DNA of 64,000 nucleotides, from contig FNUU01000004.1 of the NCBI GenBank assembly GCA_900108205.1, positions 1 to 64,000 on the forward strand. Reading direction: 5' to 3'. Below, one piece after another: positions 33,615 to 42,827 of the stretch. The notes below the pieces were generated by a model that searched no databases, was not told where the DNA came from, and saw only the letters and a list, made by a program, of their open reading frames with translations. Source of the DNA: Eubacterium ruminantium. GTDB lineage: Bacteria > Bacillota > Clostridia > Lachnospirales > Lachnospiraceae. Within the stretch, counting starts at the first letter, position 1. The number at the start of each line of letters is the position of its first letter. A program made the translations under genes and the position numbers.

Positions 33615-34646
33615 TCAGTTTTTCTGACCCGATATTCCTGCTTTTTTTATCAGATAAATAACCATCATAAGCGTGGCAAATACAGCCGTATCCAGCAGGA
33701 ATCTAATTCCCCCTCTGACAAACTGGTTATCAAAGCATTCCCAGAGCTCCTTCCAGAGTATATCCACACAGTGGACCAGGAAGAAGGTCAGCGCATTTTT
33801 ACCAAAAAAGCTGAGCGGTCGTCTTACCGGTTTTACCTTCTCCAGAATGATACTCACATAAAATACTATCAGAGATCCAAGCACCGCTGTAAGGATGGAT
33901 ACCGGTACGATAGAATAATCCTTTGTGGCAAATTCGAAATATGTTACCAGCCAGAGATTAGGGAAGCATATTCTGAGAAGTGCATACCACAGCACTCCGA
34001 ACACGACCAGCTTTGGCAGGAGTTTCTTATTCAGATCCCTGTCCATAAGCATATGTCCGATCAGCAGAAACAATACTGCCACCATGGCCGAATCAATGGA
34101 AAATGCCATTCTCAGCGTTCTGCAGCACATTCCGAGTATTCCCGTGAAAACACATACTATCGGAAACTGCTCCGCACCAAACTTCAAATGCAGATAATCG
34201 AAGATCTCTCTTGCGATAAAATATGCAAAGAAAAACCACGGCATGCCTATGGCGTAAGCATGGATTCCGCCGTAATCCATTTCAATTCCTCTGGCAAATA
34301 TGACAGTATACAGATTTGATTTCCAGAAATTAATACTGCCCATGACACTGAGATCATGAATATTATAAACGAATATTCTGGCGATTATAATAAATGCAAC
34401 CGGGATCAGCAGATGCTTTGCCGAACGCTTCATCCTCACCTTATAATCCTCAATATCCTTTGAAAACTTAAAGGTCATACCTCCCACTATGAAAAAAAGA
34501 GGCATATGAAACGAATATATCGCTCCTCTTGCAGCTCTGCCGAGCCTGTCCTCCGTAAGGGTATGCCCCATCACGACAAGCATTGCTCCAAAGAATTTAG
34601 CTATATCTATCCAATCTATTCTGTTAACAGCTCGACTCTTTTCCAT
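33615..34646 (-). CDS. Acyltransferase 3 family membrane protein
   Basis: A 343-residue membrane acyltransferase of the acyltransferase 3 (OafA/WecH-like) family, which adds acetyl or similar groups to surface sugars. RIDWIDIAKFFGAMLVVMGHT carries the conserved helix-one His, and FHMPLFFIVGGMTFKF the second signature. About ten hydrophobic helices. The start at 34646 overlaps the end of the upstream polymerase gene by 23 bases and has GGAGG upstream, so it is translationally coupled. It probably decorates the polymer made by this locus. Confidence 0.88.
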   Translation of the reverse strand: MEKSRAVNRIDWIDIAKFFGAMLVVMGHTLTEDRLGRAARGAIYSFHMPLFFIVGGMTFKFSKDIEDYKVRMKRSAKHLLIPVAFIIIARIFVYNIHDLSVMGSINFWKSNLYTVIFARGIEMDYGGIHAYAIGMPWFFFAYFIAREIFDYLHLKFGAEQFPIVCVFTGILGMCCRTLRMAFSIDSAMVAVLFLLIGHMLMDRDLNKKLLPKLVVFGVLWYALLRICFPNLWLVTYFEFATKDYSIVPVSILTAVLGSLIVFYVSIILEKVKPVRRPLSFFGKNALTFFLVHCVDILWKELWECFDNQFVRGGIRFLLDTAVFATLMMVIYLIKKAGISGQKN

Positions 34647-35829
34647 CAGATAAAAAACCTCCGGCAAATGCTAAGATAACAAATGGATTAAACACAAGAT
34701 TCAGAAGTCTCGGCTCCGTCATACCGAAAATCAGTATAAATACCGTAACCCATACCGCAAAATAATTCCTGCTCTTATATGATCTGTAGATGATAATACT
34801 ATAGAGCATAAGAAGGAACATAATGAATACAAGTCCATATTCCAGAGTAAGCTTAAGATATGAGCAGTCCACAAAATTATACTGTCCGGCACCTTCATCT
34901 CCGACAGCGTAGCCTACCCATTTTATCTTTGTTCCGAAAAGGTGGATCCCATATTCCTTGATAGCCCTGTTTCCGAGATAAAGCCTGTTGGAAAGAGACT
35001 TATTTAAGCTTACCAGAAAGGCATTGCTTCCATCATAGATTTTATGCATATAGATTGTGAAAACGGCCAGTATCCATGGAAGCATAAGAAATGGAATCTT
35101 CAGCAGTCTTGTCACGCTTCCTCTTTTTTCGAGCACATCACCAAAAACAAGGAAAAATGCCGTCGAAGCCAGTATCATGACAAAGACCATTCTGCTGTCC
35201 GTATAAATATAAAAAATAAAATTAATTACATTTGCAATTATAAATTCTATGAAATTCACTTTTCCTCTTTTCAGGTAGATCACCTGTAATATTATAAAGA
35301 AGAAAAGAATAGGTCCCGTTGTAGCCCACTGGAATCCCAGGAAATCCCTGACACGGCCTTTTCTGTCATCCTTAACCACATTTTCGATTATGCCTGACAA
35401 AGAGGCAAGGACAGTTATAACAAGCATAAAGCTCTGAGCCAGCAGAGATGCAAAAAGCACCGTTCTGTCACTGATACTCAGGGCTGCTATAAATATCAGA
35501 AAATAAAAACAAATTGTTGTATTCCTGCTGCCTAAGAAACTGAGTCCGATTATGGCTGCAGAGAGATAAACAAAAAATATATTTCTCTTTCCGATCTTAC
35601 AGTCGTACAGGATCTTCATAAGGAAGAGTCCGTAGGCTGTAAATCTTATGACTTTGGCGAAAAACCGAAAAGGTGTCATGGCGTTATCCGGCGCAAAGGA
35701 CCACATGGAAGTATCAAGAATAACAGATAACTCATGGAGAAACAGACCTGCGAAGAATAATATCACAGGCACATCAAAGGAAATGTTATATTGTAGAAAT
35801 CTGTTTCTTACATTTACCTTGCCGCGCAT
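34624..35829 (-). CDS. Wzy-like polysaccharide polymerase or O-antigen ligase-type membrane protein
   Basis: A 401-residue membrane protein with about 11 hydrophobic helices and a polar outside loop (FGTKIKWVGYAVGDEGAGQY, NFVDCSYLKLTLEYGL) near residues 295-325. The D/E-G-Y-ligand-like phrase and YLKLTLEYGLVFIMFL pattern is common in Wzy polymerases, which share little sequence. Its position between the acyltransferase and a cytidylyltransferase gene, in a locus with flippase and Wzz-like protein but no other candidate, supports the assignment. Confidence 0.75.
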   Translation of the reverse strand: MRGKVNVRNRFLQYNISFDVPVILFFAGLFLHELSVILDTSMWSFAPDNAMTPFRFFAKVIRFTAYGLFLMKILYDCKIGKRNIFFVYLSAAIIGLSFLGSRNTTICFYFLIFIAALSISDRTVLFASLLAQSFMLVITVLASLSGIIENVVKDDRKGRVRDFLGFQWATTGPILFFFIILQVIYLKRGKVNFIEFIIANVINFIFYIYTDSRMVFVMILASTAFFLVFGDVLEKRGSVTRLLKIPFLMLPWILAVFTIYMHKIYDGSNAFLVSLNKSLSNRLYLGNRAIKEYGIHLFGTKIKWVGYAVGDEGAGQYNFVDCSYLKLTLEYGLVFIMFLLMLYSIIIYRSYKSRNYFAVWVTVFILIFGMTEPRLLNLVFNPFVILAFAGGFLSDGKESSC

Positions 35830-35892
35830 TTAAAACGCCTCCATCTCCGATCTCATAAACGGTCCGTTACAGGTCCGTCATCCGCCTCTTTA

Positions 35893-36606
35893 TCAGTCCT
35901 TAAGCCAGTCTGATCTCTTGGCCATAAGGAGCGCCTTGAAAATATCTATATCCTCAACTGTGGTAAGCTTGATATTTTTCTCTGAACCCTTTGAAAAATA
36001 TACCGGTCTTCCCATTTCTATCATAAGTGTGCAGGAAGCAACCGAATTGGTGATTCCCTTCTCCAGTGCCTCCCTGTGAAGCTCACAGATGTCTCCTATC
36101 CTGAAGCCCTGAGGAGTCTGTGTTCTCTTCAGATTATCTCTCGGATAGCTTTCATTTGAAACCAGTCCGTCCTCTGTCATAAGCATAGCCTCGGCACAAG
36201 GTATCGTGGTGATACCGCAGCCATTTTTCTCGGTAACTCTAATACAGTCGGAAATTATCTCCGCTGAAACCATAGGTCTTATGGCATCATGGATAAGCAC
36301 GATATCATCCTTTGAAAAATGCTTTTCCAGTTCAAATACTCCGTTCCTTATGGAACTCTGGCCATTCTCACCACCCGGTATAATATATTTAAGCTTTGTG
36401 ATGTTAAACTGTTTTGCGTAAGCCATAAGCACATTTTCCCAGCCGGCTATACATACAACAGCGATCTCATCGATCAGAGGATGCTCCTGAAATGCTTCCA
36501 GCGTATATACTATAACAGGCTTTTCATTTACTGTGATAAACTGCTTCGGAATATCCTGATGCATACGCGCACCTGAACCTCCTGCTATAAGTAATCCTAT
36601 ATTCAT
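35893..36606 (-). CDS. IspD/TarI-like cytidylyltransferase
   Basis: A 237-residue nucleotidyltransferase of the IspD family at the usual length. Signature GLLIAGGSGARMHQDIPKQF near the N-terminus, PGGENGQSSIRNGVFELEKH, DIVLIHDAIRPMVSAEIISD, TQTPQGFRIGDICELH and IKLTTVEDIDIFKALL near the C-terminus. The start at 36606 has AAAGGCGG upstream, 20 bases after the preceding glycosyltransferase gene. It is a paralogue of the gene at 24562-25377. With LicD two genes on, it probably makes a CDP-activated polyol or similar for transfer to the polymer; an isoprenoid (IspD) role is the alternative. Confidence 0.82.
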   Translation of the reverse strand: MNIGLLIAGGSGARMHQDIPKQFITVNEKPVIVYTLEAFQEHPLIDEIAVVCIAGWENVLMAYAKQFNITKLKYIIPGGENGQSSIRNGVFELEKHFSKDDIVLIHDAIRPMVSAEIISDCIRVTEKNGCGITTIPCAEAMLMTEDGLVSNESYPRDNLKRTQTPQGFRIGDICELHREALEKGITNSVASCTLMIEMGRPVYFSKGSEKNIKLTTVEDIDIFKALLMAKRSDWLKD

Positions 36607-36626
36607 ATCATTACCGCCTTTCAATC

Positions 36627-37772
36627 TTATCGATTATATATTTTTTCAAGTATCCTGGCAGATTCTGCCTTGTCATAGCCCTTTTCGCGAAGCACCTCGG
36701 CCGCTCCGGTACGCCTTCCCGGATCTGCCGACTCAGCTGATTTTTCTATCTTTTCAGCCCAGGCAGTACTTCCTTCGTCCAGCGATATAAATTCCGCCTT
36801 ATCCGTGATAGCAAGTTCTCTCGTTATGGAATCAGAAAAAATACTTATCAGTCCTGAAGCCTGTGCCTCTACTCCGACAAGAGGAAGTCCCTCATGAATG
36901 CTTGTCATCACAAACATATCCATTGCCGAATAGTATTTATCCGCATTTTCGATCACGCCCGGAAGAAATACCCTATCAGCCAGTCCGACTTTTTCTATCT
37001 GCTCCTTTATATCAGAAAAAAGCGATCCTTCTCCGATAAGAAGAAGTCTGTACTTATCCGACCTTTTGCATAATTCCTCAAATACTTCTACAAGAAACTT
37101 ATGATTCTTCTGTTCCGAAAATCTTCCGATATTACCAAGAAGAATGATGTCATCGGCTATTCCCAGCGTTTTTCTTATCTCGTTTCGGCTGACTTCATCA
37201 AAGCTGTATTTCTCTATATCTATGCCATTCTTAAGAATGACAGCATTTTGTCTTCCCTTTTTACTGTACATCCAGTCTGCCGCAGATTCTGAGCAGGCCA
37301 TCTCAACAGTTGCACTTCTGTCGACCATCCACTTTGCTGCTTTCTGAAGAGCTTTTTTACCACGGATCCCCTTCATATTTTCTCCCTGCGAATTGTGGGA
37401 ATGAATAATCCTTACCGGAACCCCGGCAAGCTTTGCCGCAACCAGAAGGTCAAATCTGAACATATCATCTGTATTTATGTGGATCACATCATATTTCTGC
37501 TTTTTCAGGAATTTAACTATCCTGATGTATTTTGTAGCAAAATACAGTAATTTTGATCTTTTCTTAAGCTCCCTCTGTTTTTTATCCAGATATATCCTGC
37601 AGCCCAGTTCCTTAAAACGCTTGGCATTATCATGTCCGTCAGGACTGTACAGATACCAGTCGAAGGATATGTCATCCGAATTCTTTTTGATATCGGAAAT
37701 AAGATCATATATTACTTTTGTGGCCCCGTCCGAGGTCAGCAGATTTTTTGCAAGTAAAACTTTTCTTTTCAT
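36627..37772 (-). CDS. GT4-family glycosyltransferase
   Basis: A 381-residue GT-B glycosyltransferase. N-terminal domain KVLLAKNLLTSDGATKVIYD and KYDVIHINTDDMFRFDLLVA; C-terminal nucleotide-sugar domain LLGNIGRFSEQKNHKFLVEV, YRLLLIGEGSLFSDIKEQIE, VFLPGVIENADKYYSAMDMF and the EX7E-type segment SIHEGLPLVGVEAQASGL. A retaining enzyme is expected. It faces the cytoplasm and adds one sugar of the repeat unit; donor and acceptor unknown. Confidence 0.9.
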   Translation of the reverse strand: MKRKVLLAKNLLTSDGATKVIYDLISDIKKNSDDISFDWYLYSPDGHDNAKRFKELGCRIYLDKKQRELKKRSKLLYFATKYIRIVKFLKKQKYDVIHINTDDMFRFDLLVAAKLAGVPVRIIHSHNSQGENMKGIRGKKALQKAAKWMVDRSATVEMACSESAADWMYSKKGRQNAVILKNGIDIEKYSFDEVSRNEIRKTLGIADDIILLGNIGRFSEQKNHKFLVEVFEELCKRSDKYRLLLIGEGSLFSDIKEQIEKVGLADRVFLPGVIENADKYYSAMDMFVMTSIHEGLPLVGVEAQASGLISIFSDSITRELAITDKAEFISLDEGSTAWAEKIEKSAESADPGRRTGAAEVLREKGYDKAESARILEKIYNR

Positions 37773-37782
37773 TTATCTTCCT

Positions 37783-38838
37783 TTACAGATTCTCTTTTAA
37801 CATTCTTACTGTGTGAAGAGCGCCCTTTTTCATATCAAACTCAGCCTTCCAGCCAAGAGAAAGAAGTTTTTGTGCATTAAGTGCCGAACACGGCATTACA
37901 TTATAGCTCTTACGTTCAGTTTCCGTCGGAACGTCAAAGATTATTTCTACATTTCCCGCTTCAGCAAAGGCTTCTGCCATCTCTCTGATGGTCACAACCG
38001 CCTGAGGTGCGGAAATATTATATGCATTTTTATTTTCACCCTTTATAAGCACGGAAATAATAGCAGAAGCGCAGTCCAGAACATGACAATAAGAGCGAAG
38101 CTGCTCGCCCTTACTCTTCATTACTATATTTTCCCCCTTAGCTGCTTTTAGCGAAAAAAGTGCAGAAGCTCTGCTGTCCGACTGCTTAATGGTCGGTCCG
38201 TAAATATGTCCCGGTCTGACGATAACAGTATCCACCTTATATTCCTCGGAATAAGCTATGCAAAGGGTTTCTGCCGCACGCTTTGAAGATGGATATGAAG
38301 ATCTCGGGCTCAGGATATCCACATATCCCAGCTGTTCCTCCACATAAGGCTCTCTGGTCTCGTTCACACCATATATCTCACTTGATGATATATAAAGCAG
38401 TCTCTTCAGTCTGCTCTTATCAACCGATGAAATAAGGCTCGAGAGTCCCAGAATATTAGCCAGCATGGTTTCTACAGGTTCTCCGGAGATCTTTGCAGGA
38501 TCCGCATTTCCGGCTCCATGTATAATATAATCTGCAAAAACAGCAGTCTTTACAGTCTTCGTTGCATCATATTCAAAGAAGTTATAATCCCTGCCTTCTT
38601 CAAATATACTGAATCTCTCCAAAAGAGGTTCTCTTTTTCTGCCCGCAAGATAAAGAGTCATCCCAAAACTCTTCTCCTTATTGAGAAGAAGAAGGATATC
38701 AGCCGCTGCGGAGCATATAAGTCCCGAAGCTCCGGTTATAAGGATGCTGCTTCCTTTAAGACTTTCAAGTGCGGGTATATTTTCCGTGACCTTATTCAGA
38801 TCCTCTAAATATTCTTTTGTATATTTCACATTCTTCAC
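37783..38838 (-). CDS. NAD-dependent epimerase/dehydratase
   Basis: A 351-residue extended short-chain dehydrogenase. NAD loop GSSILITGASGLICSAAADI, KRLLYISSSEIYGVNE and the catalytic Tyr-Lys pair in SPRSSYPSSKRAAETLCIAY. YNISAPQAVVTIREMAEAFA and CSALNAQKLLSLGWKAE form the C-terminal substrate region. It modifies a nucleotide sugar for the polymer; the exact reaction (epimerase, dehydratase or decarboxylase) cannot be read. Genes on both sides are spaced by about ten bases. Confidence 0.88.
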   Translation of the reverse strand: MKNVKYTKEYLEDLNKVTENIPALESLKGSSILITGASGLICSAAADILLLLNKEKSFGMTLYLAGRKREPLLERFSIFEEGRDYNFFEYDATKTVKTAVFADYIIHGAGNADPAKISGEPVETMLANILGLSSLISSVDKSRLKRLLYISSSEIYGVNETREPYVEEQLGYVDILSPRSSYPSSKRAAETLCIAYSEEYKVDTVIVRPGHIYGPTIKQSDSRASALFSLKAAKGENIVMKSKGEQLRSYCHVLDCASAIISVLIKGENKNAYNISAPQAVVTIREMAEAFAEAGNVEIIFDVPTETERKSYNVMPCSALNAQKLLSLGWKAEFDMKKGALHTVRMLKENL

Positions 38839-38852
38839 CTGTTATCCATTAT

Positions 38853-39764
38853 TTAATACTTTCCGAAATCCAGCGCCATGATCGGATGCTGTTCTCTCTT
38901 CTCCGGTGGAGGAGGTGTCATATAATTCTCTCCATAGAGACGTTTCATGTATGCATCTGCGCCTGTGGCAACAAATGTATCCATACCCGCAAATCTAATC
39001 TCCGTCGGATATGCTATCTCATCTCTCTCGCACATTTCCTTGAAGAAATGTCCCCTTCCGGAAGGTATTGTTACATATTTTGAAGAATCATCTTTGCACT
39101 TTGCAAACCATTTTACCGTCCATCTGACGGCTGTATCAAGACTGATAAAGCGGAATAATCTGCCGATCCTGGCCTTCTTCTTGAAGGCTTTTGCCGCCTC
39201 TTTATCCGTAAGATACGGTTTCAGGTACTCTATATCATGATATGTCTTAATACATGTGAGAAGATAGCCGAAAGCATATGCGCCAACTCCGTGAATACTG
39301 CGGAGGACCGGATTATTATAGGTATTCTCAATAACAAAAATATCAAGACAGATACCACAATCCTCATCTTCCTTTGATATCTCGATAAAGGACTTGTAGA
39401 TTGTTCCGTTCAGCTTTATCTGAGGAAGACTCATTCCGTGTCCCGGACACTCCTCCGGCACATAAAGCTTATACTTGCTGCCTTTATAATTCTTAAAAGC
39501 CTTCTTCAGCTTCTCATAATTCTTTCTGGTCACATTTATATCGATATCGTCATCCCATGGAATGAAGCCGCCGTGACGAAGCGCCCCGATAACGGATCCT
39601 CCGCTCAGAGTATATTCAATATTGTATTTACGGGCAATAGCATCAAAATCCTTAAGCATCATAAGAAGGATGCTCTGCATCTTCTTTAATCCGTCATCAT
39701 GAAGCTTAATGACCTTGTCATTTGAATCAAAGCCCTTTTTCAAAACATTTCTATGATCTTTCAT
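38853..39764 (-). CDS. LicD-family phosphotransferase
   Basis: A 303-residue protein of the LicD family, which transfers phosphocholine, ribitol phosphate or related groups from CDP donors to glycans. The hallmark is YTLSGGSVIGALRHGGFIPW followed by DDDIDINVTRKNYEKLKKA, with the acidic metal cluster. Later DAYMKRLYGENYMTPPP matches the family C-terminal YG-x-Y-P segment. The ATG at 39764 is preferred; a GTG three codons earlier overlaps the AAAGGTGG site. Together with two IspD-like cytidylyltransferases it suggests a CDP-activated side group on the polymer. Confidence 0.9.
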   Translation of the reverse strand: MKDHRNVLKKGFDSNDKVIKLHDDGLKKMQSILLMMLKDFDAIARKYNIEYTLSGGSVIGALRHGGFIPWDDDIDINVTRKNYEKLKKAFKNYKGSKYKLYVPEECPGHGMSLPQIKLNGTIYKSFIEISKEDEDCGICLDIFVIENTYNNPVLRSIHGVGAYAFGYLLTCIKTYHDIEYLKPYLTDKEAAKAFKKKARIGRLFRFISLDTAVRWTVKWFAKCKDDSSKYVTIPSGRGHFFKEMCERDEIAYPTEIRFAGMDTFVATGADAYMKRLYGENYMTPPPPEKREQHPIMALDFGKY

Positions 39765-39786
39765 GAAAACCACCTTTCCGCGTCAG

Positions 39787-40950
39787 TTACCTGACAATAA
39801 CTCCAAGGCTTCCTGCCGAACGACTCAGTACTTCCTCTGCTTCCTCAAGAGTTTTAATCCTTGATTTGCCATATTTTACAAGATATATAACGCCGTCGCA
39901 TTCCTTAACCTTTGTCAGGGCATCAACCTCGTTGCGGAAATCATTTGTTCCGACAATTTTTTTATTTGAGCCCAGAGCCTTAAGCTCCTTACCGATTTCC
40001 TCAGCATCCTGCTTTGCATCAGTTTTATTATCAACAGATACAAGAAGTATATTACTGCTGTCTTTAAACAGTTCAAGACTGTGAGCAAGTCTCTTATAGT
40101 CCACCTGTTTTCTGTAAGAGCCTGCCGCCATCTTCTGTCCGGCGCTCTTAATATCAGCCTCCGAAAAGATTCTGTCCGTAAATGCATAAAGCATAAAGAG
40201 AACGCATACTATAAGGATAAAACCAAGTGCCATTCCCACAACTGCATATTTAACAAGTTCCTTTTTGCTTACAGACTTATCCGAACTTCCGGTGGAAATA
40301 CTGAGAGACCCGTTTCCCGGAAGAGTTCCCTCGCTTATGACTCTTACTTTATCAACAAAATCATAGGTTTCCAGCTCTTTTTCCAGCTTTTCAACCACCT
40401 TGTCACAGATGAGCTTCGCTCTGTCAGGCTTCACATCAGATACAACTATATTCATAACATGAGCTCCGGGAAAGTTCCTGTTTATAAGCCACTGCAGATC
40501 ATCCGGAGTGATATCCTTCATATCCTCATAGCTTCTGAGCTCCAGTTCCTTTATAACCTCGTTCAAAAGCTTGCCATCCTTTATGATGGTGCATACATCA
40601 TTTTCAAATCTGTTATTCAATTCCTGAAAGCTCAGGCGTTCAGTTTCCAGTCCTTCAACGTCAGTATAATTAAAATCCACAGAAATCTTTGCTGAAGAAT
40701 TATATACTCCCGCAGGTTTTTCAGCATCGGTATACTTTTTCTGATTAAAGAAAAAGGCATCATGATTCTGCACCATAACCTGTTTTAAAAGATCTCTGTC
40801 AGAAATATCTTTTGATGATTTCTGTTTTTTCAGATCATAAACAGCCACAAGTCCGCCAAATATAATAACAGCACATATGATAACGACCGCCTTGCTCTTC
40901 AGATATTTTATAAAATAGAAAATATCTATGGTCCTTGTCTTCTCACTCAT
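39787..40950 (-). CDS. Wzz/CapA-like chain-length regulator with degenerate kinase-like tail
   Basis: A 387-residue membrane protein. One helix at about 20-40 (AVVIICAVIIFGGLVAVYDL) and a second at about 250-275 (LVKYAVVGMALGFILIVCVL) bracket a large external domain, the plan of polysaccharide co-polymerases (Wzz/CapA). The external part has DDLQWLINRNFPGAHVMNIVV. After the second helix the tail (ILLVSVDNKTDAKQDAEEIG, KECDGVIYLVKYGKSRI) resembles the nucleotide-binding fold of bacterial tyrosine kinases but has no Walker A motif and no tyrosine cluster. Probably sets polymer length; the tail would be a scaffold. Confidence 0.8.
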   Translation of the reverse strand: MSEKTRTIDIFYFIKYLKSKAVVIICAVIIFGGLVAVYDLKKQKSSKDISDRDLLKQVMVQNHDAFFFNQKKYTDAEKPAGVYNSSAKISVDFNYTDVEGLETERLSFQELNNRFENDVCTIIKDGKLLNEVIKELELRSYEDMKDITPDDLQWLINRNFPGAHVMNIVVSDVKPDRAKLICDKVVEKLEKELETYDFVDKVRVISEGTLPGNGSLSISTGSSDKSVSKKELVKYAVVGMALGFILIVCVLFMLYAFTDRIFSEADIKSAGQKMAAGSYRKQVDYKRLAHSLELFKDSSNILLVSVDNKTDAKQDAEEIGKELKALGSNKKIVGTNDFRNEVDALTKVKECDGVIYLVKYGKSRIKTLEEAEEVLSRSAGSLGVIVR

Positions 40951-40992
40951 TTCCCTGTCTCTCCTTATTCTTCCGACATGATAAGATGTCTT

Positions 40993-41820
40993 CTAAAAGC
41001 TCTTCTCGTAACCCTTGTGAAGGAATTTCGCCTTTAAGAAAGCCGTTCCCTTCTTGATCTTATTTACCTTTTCCATATAAATAAACGGAAGCTCGGCTAT
41101 CTCATCTTCCTGAACATCTCCGCAAGCGATCTTTCTGTCCAGCCATACATTGAAGAGTATCTCGCTGACTCTGCCCGGATATCTCTTCTCAAAATCCGTC
41201 ATTTCAGAATCGTCAACTCTCTCAACAAGTTCATCAAGTATCGTAAAGAGCCATGAGCAGTAATCCTCCACAAGCTCCCGCTCCATTATCATCATATTGA
41301 ACATATATCCGCTGCTTCTGGCAAGCACAGTATCATATGACTCAATATATTCCGGGTATATTCTTTCTATTATCTCTCTTGTTTCGTCCAGTTCATCGGC
41401 ACGATATGTATGCACATAATGAGAATAAAGGCTCTCGATATAATAATTTCTCTTTCTTGGGACTATAACCCTGTAGCCTTTATTTATAAGGAATCTTAAC
41501 TCCTTACCTCTGAGAACCCTCTGAAACTTATCCTTTCCCTTGCCCTTGCCAAGGAAATGTCTTCTGTAATGTGCAAGACCTATATAGTCTGCATCCAGGT
41601 TCTTCCATGCCCAGTAAAGTCCGGTAAGTTCACAGTACATCGGATTCTTAAATGAAATATTGTCTCCGGTATTATCCTTCAGATATCCAAGTGAAAGAGG
41701 ATTTCCTTCTTCATCGGTCTTTCCCTCTGCACCAACATGGAGCGGCAGATAGATACTATCTTCCGGCATCTGGTATTCCTTATGTGCAGCGATTATTATC
41801 TTCGCTTTTTTTCTATCCAT
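40993..41820 (-). CDS. DUF4422 family glycosyltransferase
   Basis: A 275-residue protein of DUF4422 (PF14393), found in capsule and exopolysaccharide loci and thought to be glycosyltransferases. Clear signature: KIIIAAHKEYQMPEDSIYLP, HVGAEGK, YCELTGLYWAWKNLDADYIG, LAHYRRHFLGKGKGKD, VIVPRKRNYYIESLYSHYVH, and MFNMMIMERELVEDYCSWLF. Only three bases separate it from the upstream GT2 gene. Donor and acceptor unknown. Confidence 0.85.
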   Translation of the reverse strand: MDRKKAKIIIAAHKEYQMPEDSIYLPLHVGAEGKTDEEGNPLSLGYLKDNTGDNISFKNPMYCELTGLYWAWKNLDADYIGLAHYRRHFLGKGKGKDKFQRVLRGKELRFLINKGYRVIVPRKRNYYIESLYSHYVHTYRADELDETREIIERIYPEYIESYDTVLARSSGYMFNMMIMERELVEDYCSWLFTILDELVERVDDSEMTDFEKRYPGRVSEILFNVWLDRKIACGDVQEDEIAELPFIYMEKVNKIKKGTAFLKAKFLHKGYEKSF

Positions 41821-41823
41821 TTT

Positions 41824-42813
41824 CTATTCCTCTTCAAATTCCTTTTTCTTCATTTCTCTTCTTTTATAGGTTCTCTTACTTATTATATATCTTGGTCTTC
41901 CCTTTGTTTCCATATATATCTTTCCTACATACTCACCAACTACACCAAGGGAGATCATCTGTATTCCACTCAGGAAGCATATAATACACACAAGACTGGT
42001 CCAGCCCGATACACTGACTCCGACAAGCTTGCAGACTATAGCCCATATAGAAGCGACAAGGCTTAAAAATGCCACAAGAAATCCCAGTCCGGCAATCATC
42101 CTGAGCGGCTTGACCGAAAGGCTGGTAACCCCGTCCGTTGCAAGCCCAAGCATTTTAGAAAGAGGATAATGAGACTTTCCGCCCATTCTCTCATTTCTCT
42201 CATAGCTGACCGTTGTGCTGTCAAAGCCCACCAGCGGCACAAGGCCTCTGAGGAACAGATTTACTTCCTTGAAATTTGCCAGTTCCCGGAGAACCCTTCC
42301 CGAAATAAGTCTGTAATCAGCATGATTATATACTACTTCTGCACCAAGTTTATTTAAGATTTTATAAAAACTTTCAGCAGTAAATCTTTTGAAAAATGTA
42401 TCCTTCTCTCTTTTGCTCCTTACGCCGTAAACAACATCAAAGCCTTCATGGTATCTGTCAACCATTTCCTCCATGGCTTTTATATCGTCCTGACCGTCAC
42501 AATCAATCGATATAGTCATATCAGCATAATTCATTGCTTCCATAAGTCCGGCGAGCACAGCATTCTGATGGCCCCTGTTTCTGCTCTGGCTTATACCTAT
42601 AAAATGTCTGTCTTTTTCCGAAAGATTTGAAATAATCTCCCATGTTTTATCCTTACTTCCGTCATTTACAAATAAAATACGGCTGTCATCGGATATTTTA
42701 CCCTTACTTATAAGATCATTTAACTCATCGATAAACAGGTCCGAGGTAATGGGAAGAACCTCCTCCTCATTATAACACGGAATGATTATCCATAATGTGT
42801 TATTCATCTCCAA
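41824..42813 (-). CDS. GT2 family membrane glycosyltransferase (GtrB/DPM1-like)
   Basis: A 329-residue GT-A enzyme with two C-terminal helices. LWIIIPCYNEEEVLPITSDL and RILFVNDGSKDKTWEIISNL with the DDG-type motif; MTISIDCDGQDDIKAMEEMV metal-binding segment; RISQSRNRGHQNAVLAGLME-like donor loop. Helices at about 230-255 and 265-290. This type moves a sugar onto undecaprenyl phosphate for later transfer outside the membrane. The multi-spanning protein encoded just upstream may be the partner that uses this carrier. Confidence 0.9.
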   Translation of the reverse strand: MEMNNTLWIIIPCYNEEEVLPITSDLFIDELNDLISKGKISDDSRILFVNDGSKDKTWEIISNLSEKDRHFIGISQSRNRGHQNAVLAGLMEAMNYADMTISIDCDGQDDIKAMEEMVDRYHEGFDVVYGVRSKREKDTFFKRFTAESFYKILNKLGAEVVYNHADYRLISGRVLRELANFKEVNLFLRGLVPLVGFDSTTVSYERNERMGGKSHYPLSKMLGLATDGVTSLSVKPLRMIAGLGFLVAFLSLVASIWAIVCKLVGVSVSGWTSLVCIICFLSGIQMISLGVVGEYVGKIYMETKGRPRYIISKRTYKRREMKKKEFEEE

Positions 42814-42827
42814 GACTCCCTCAAGTA

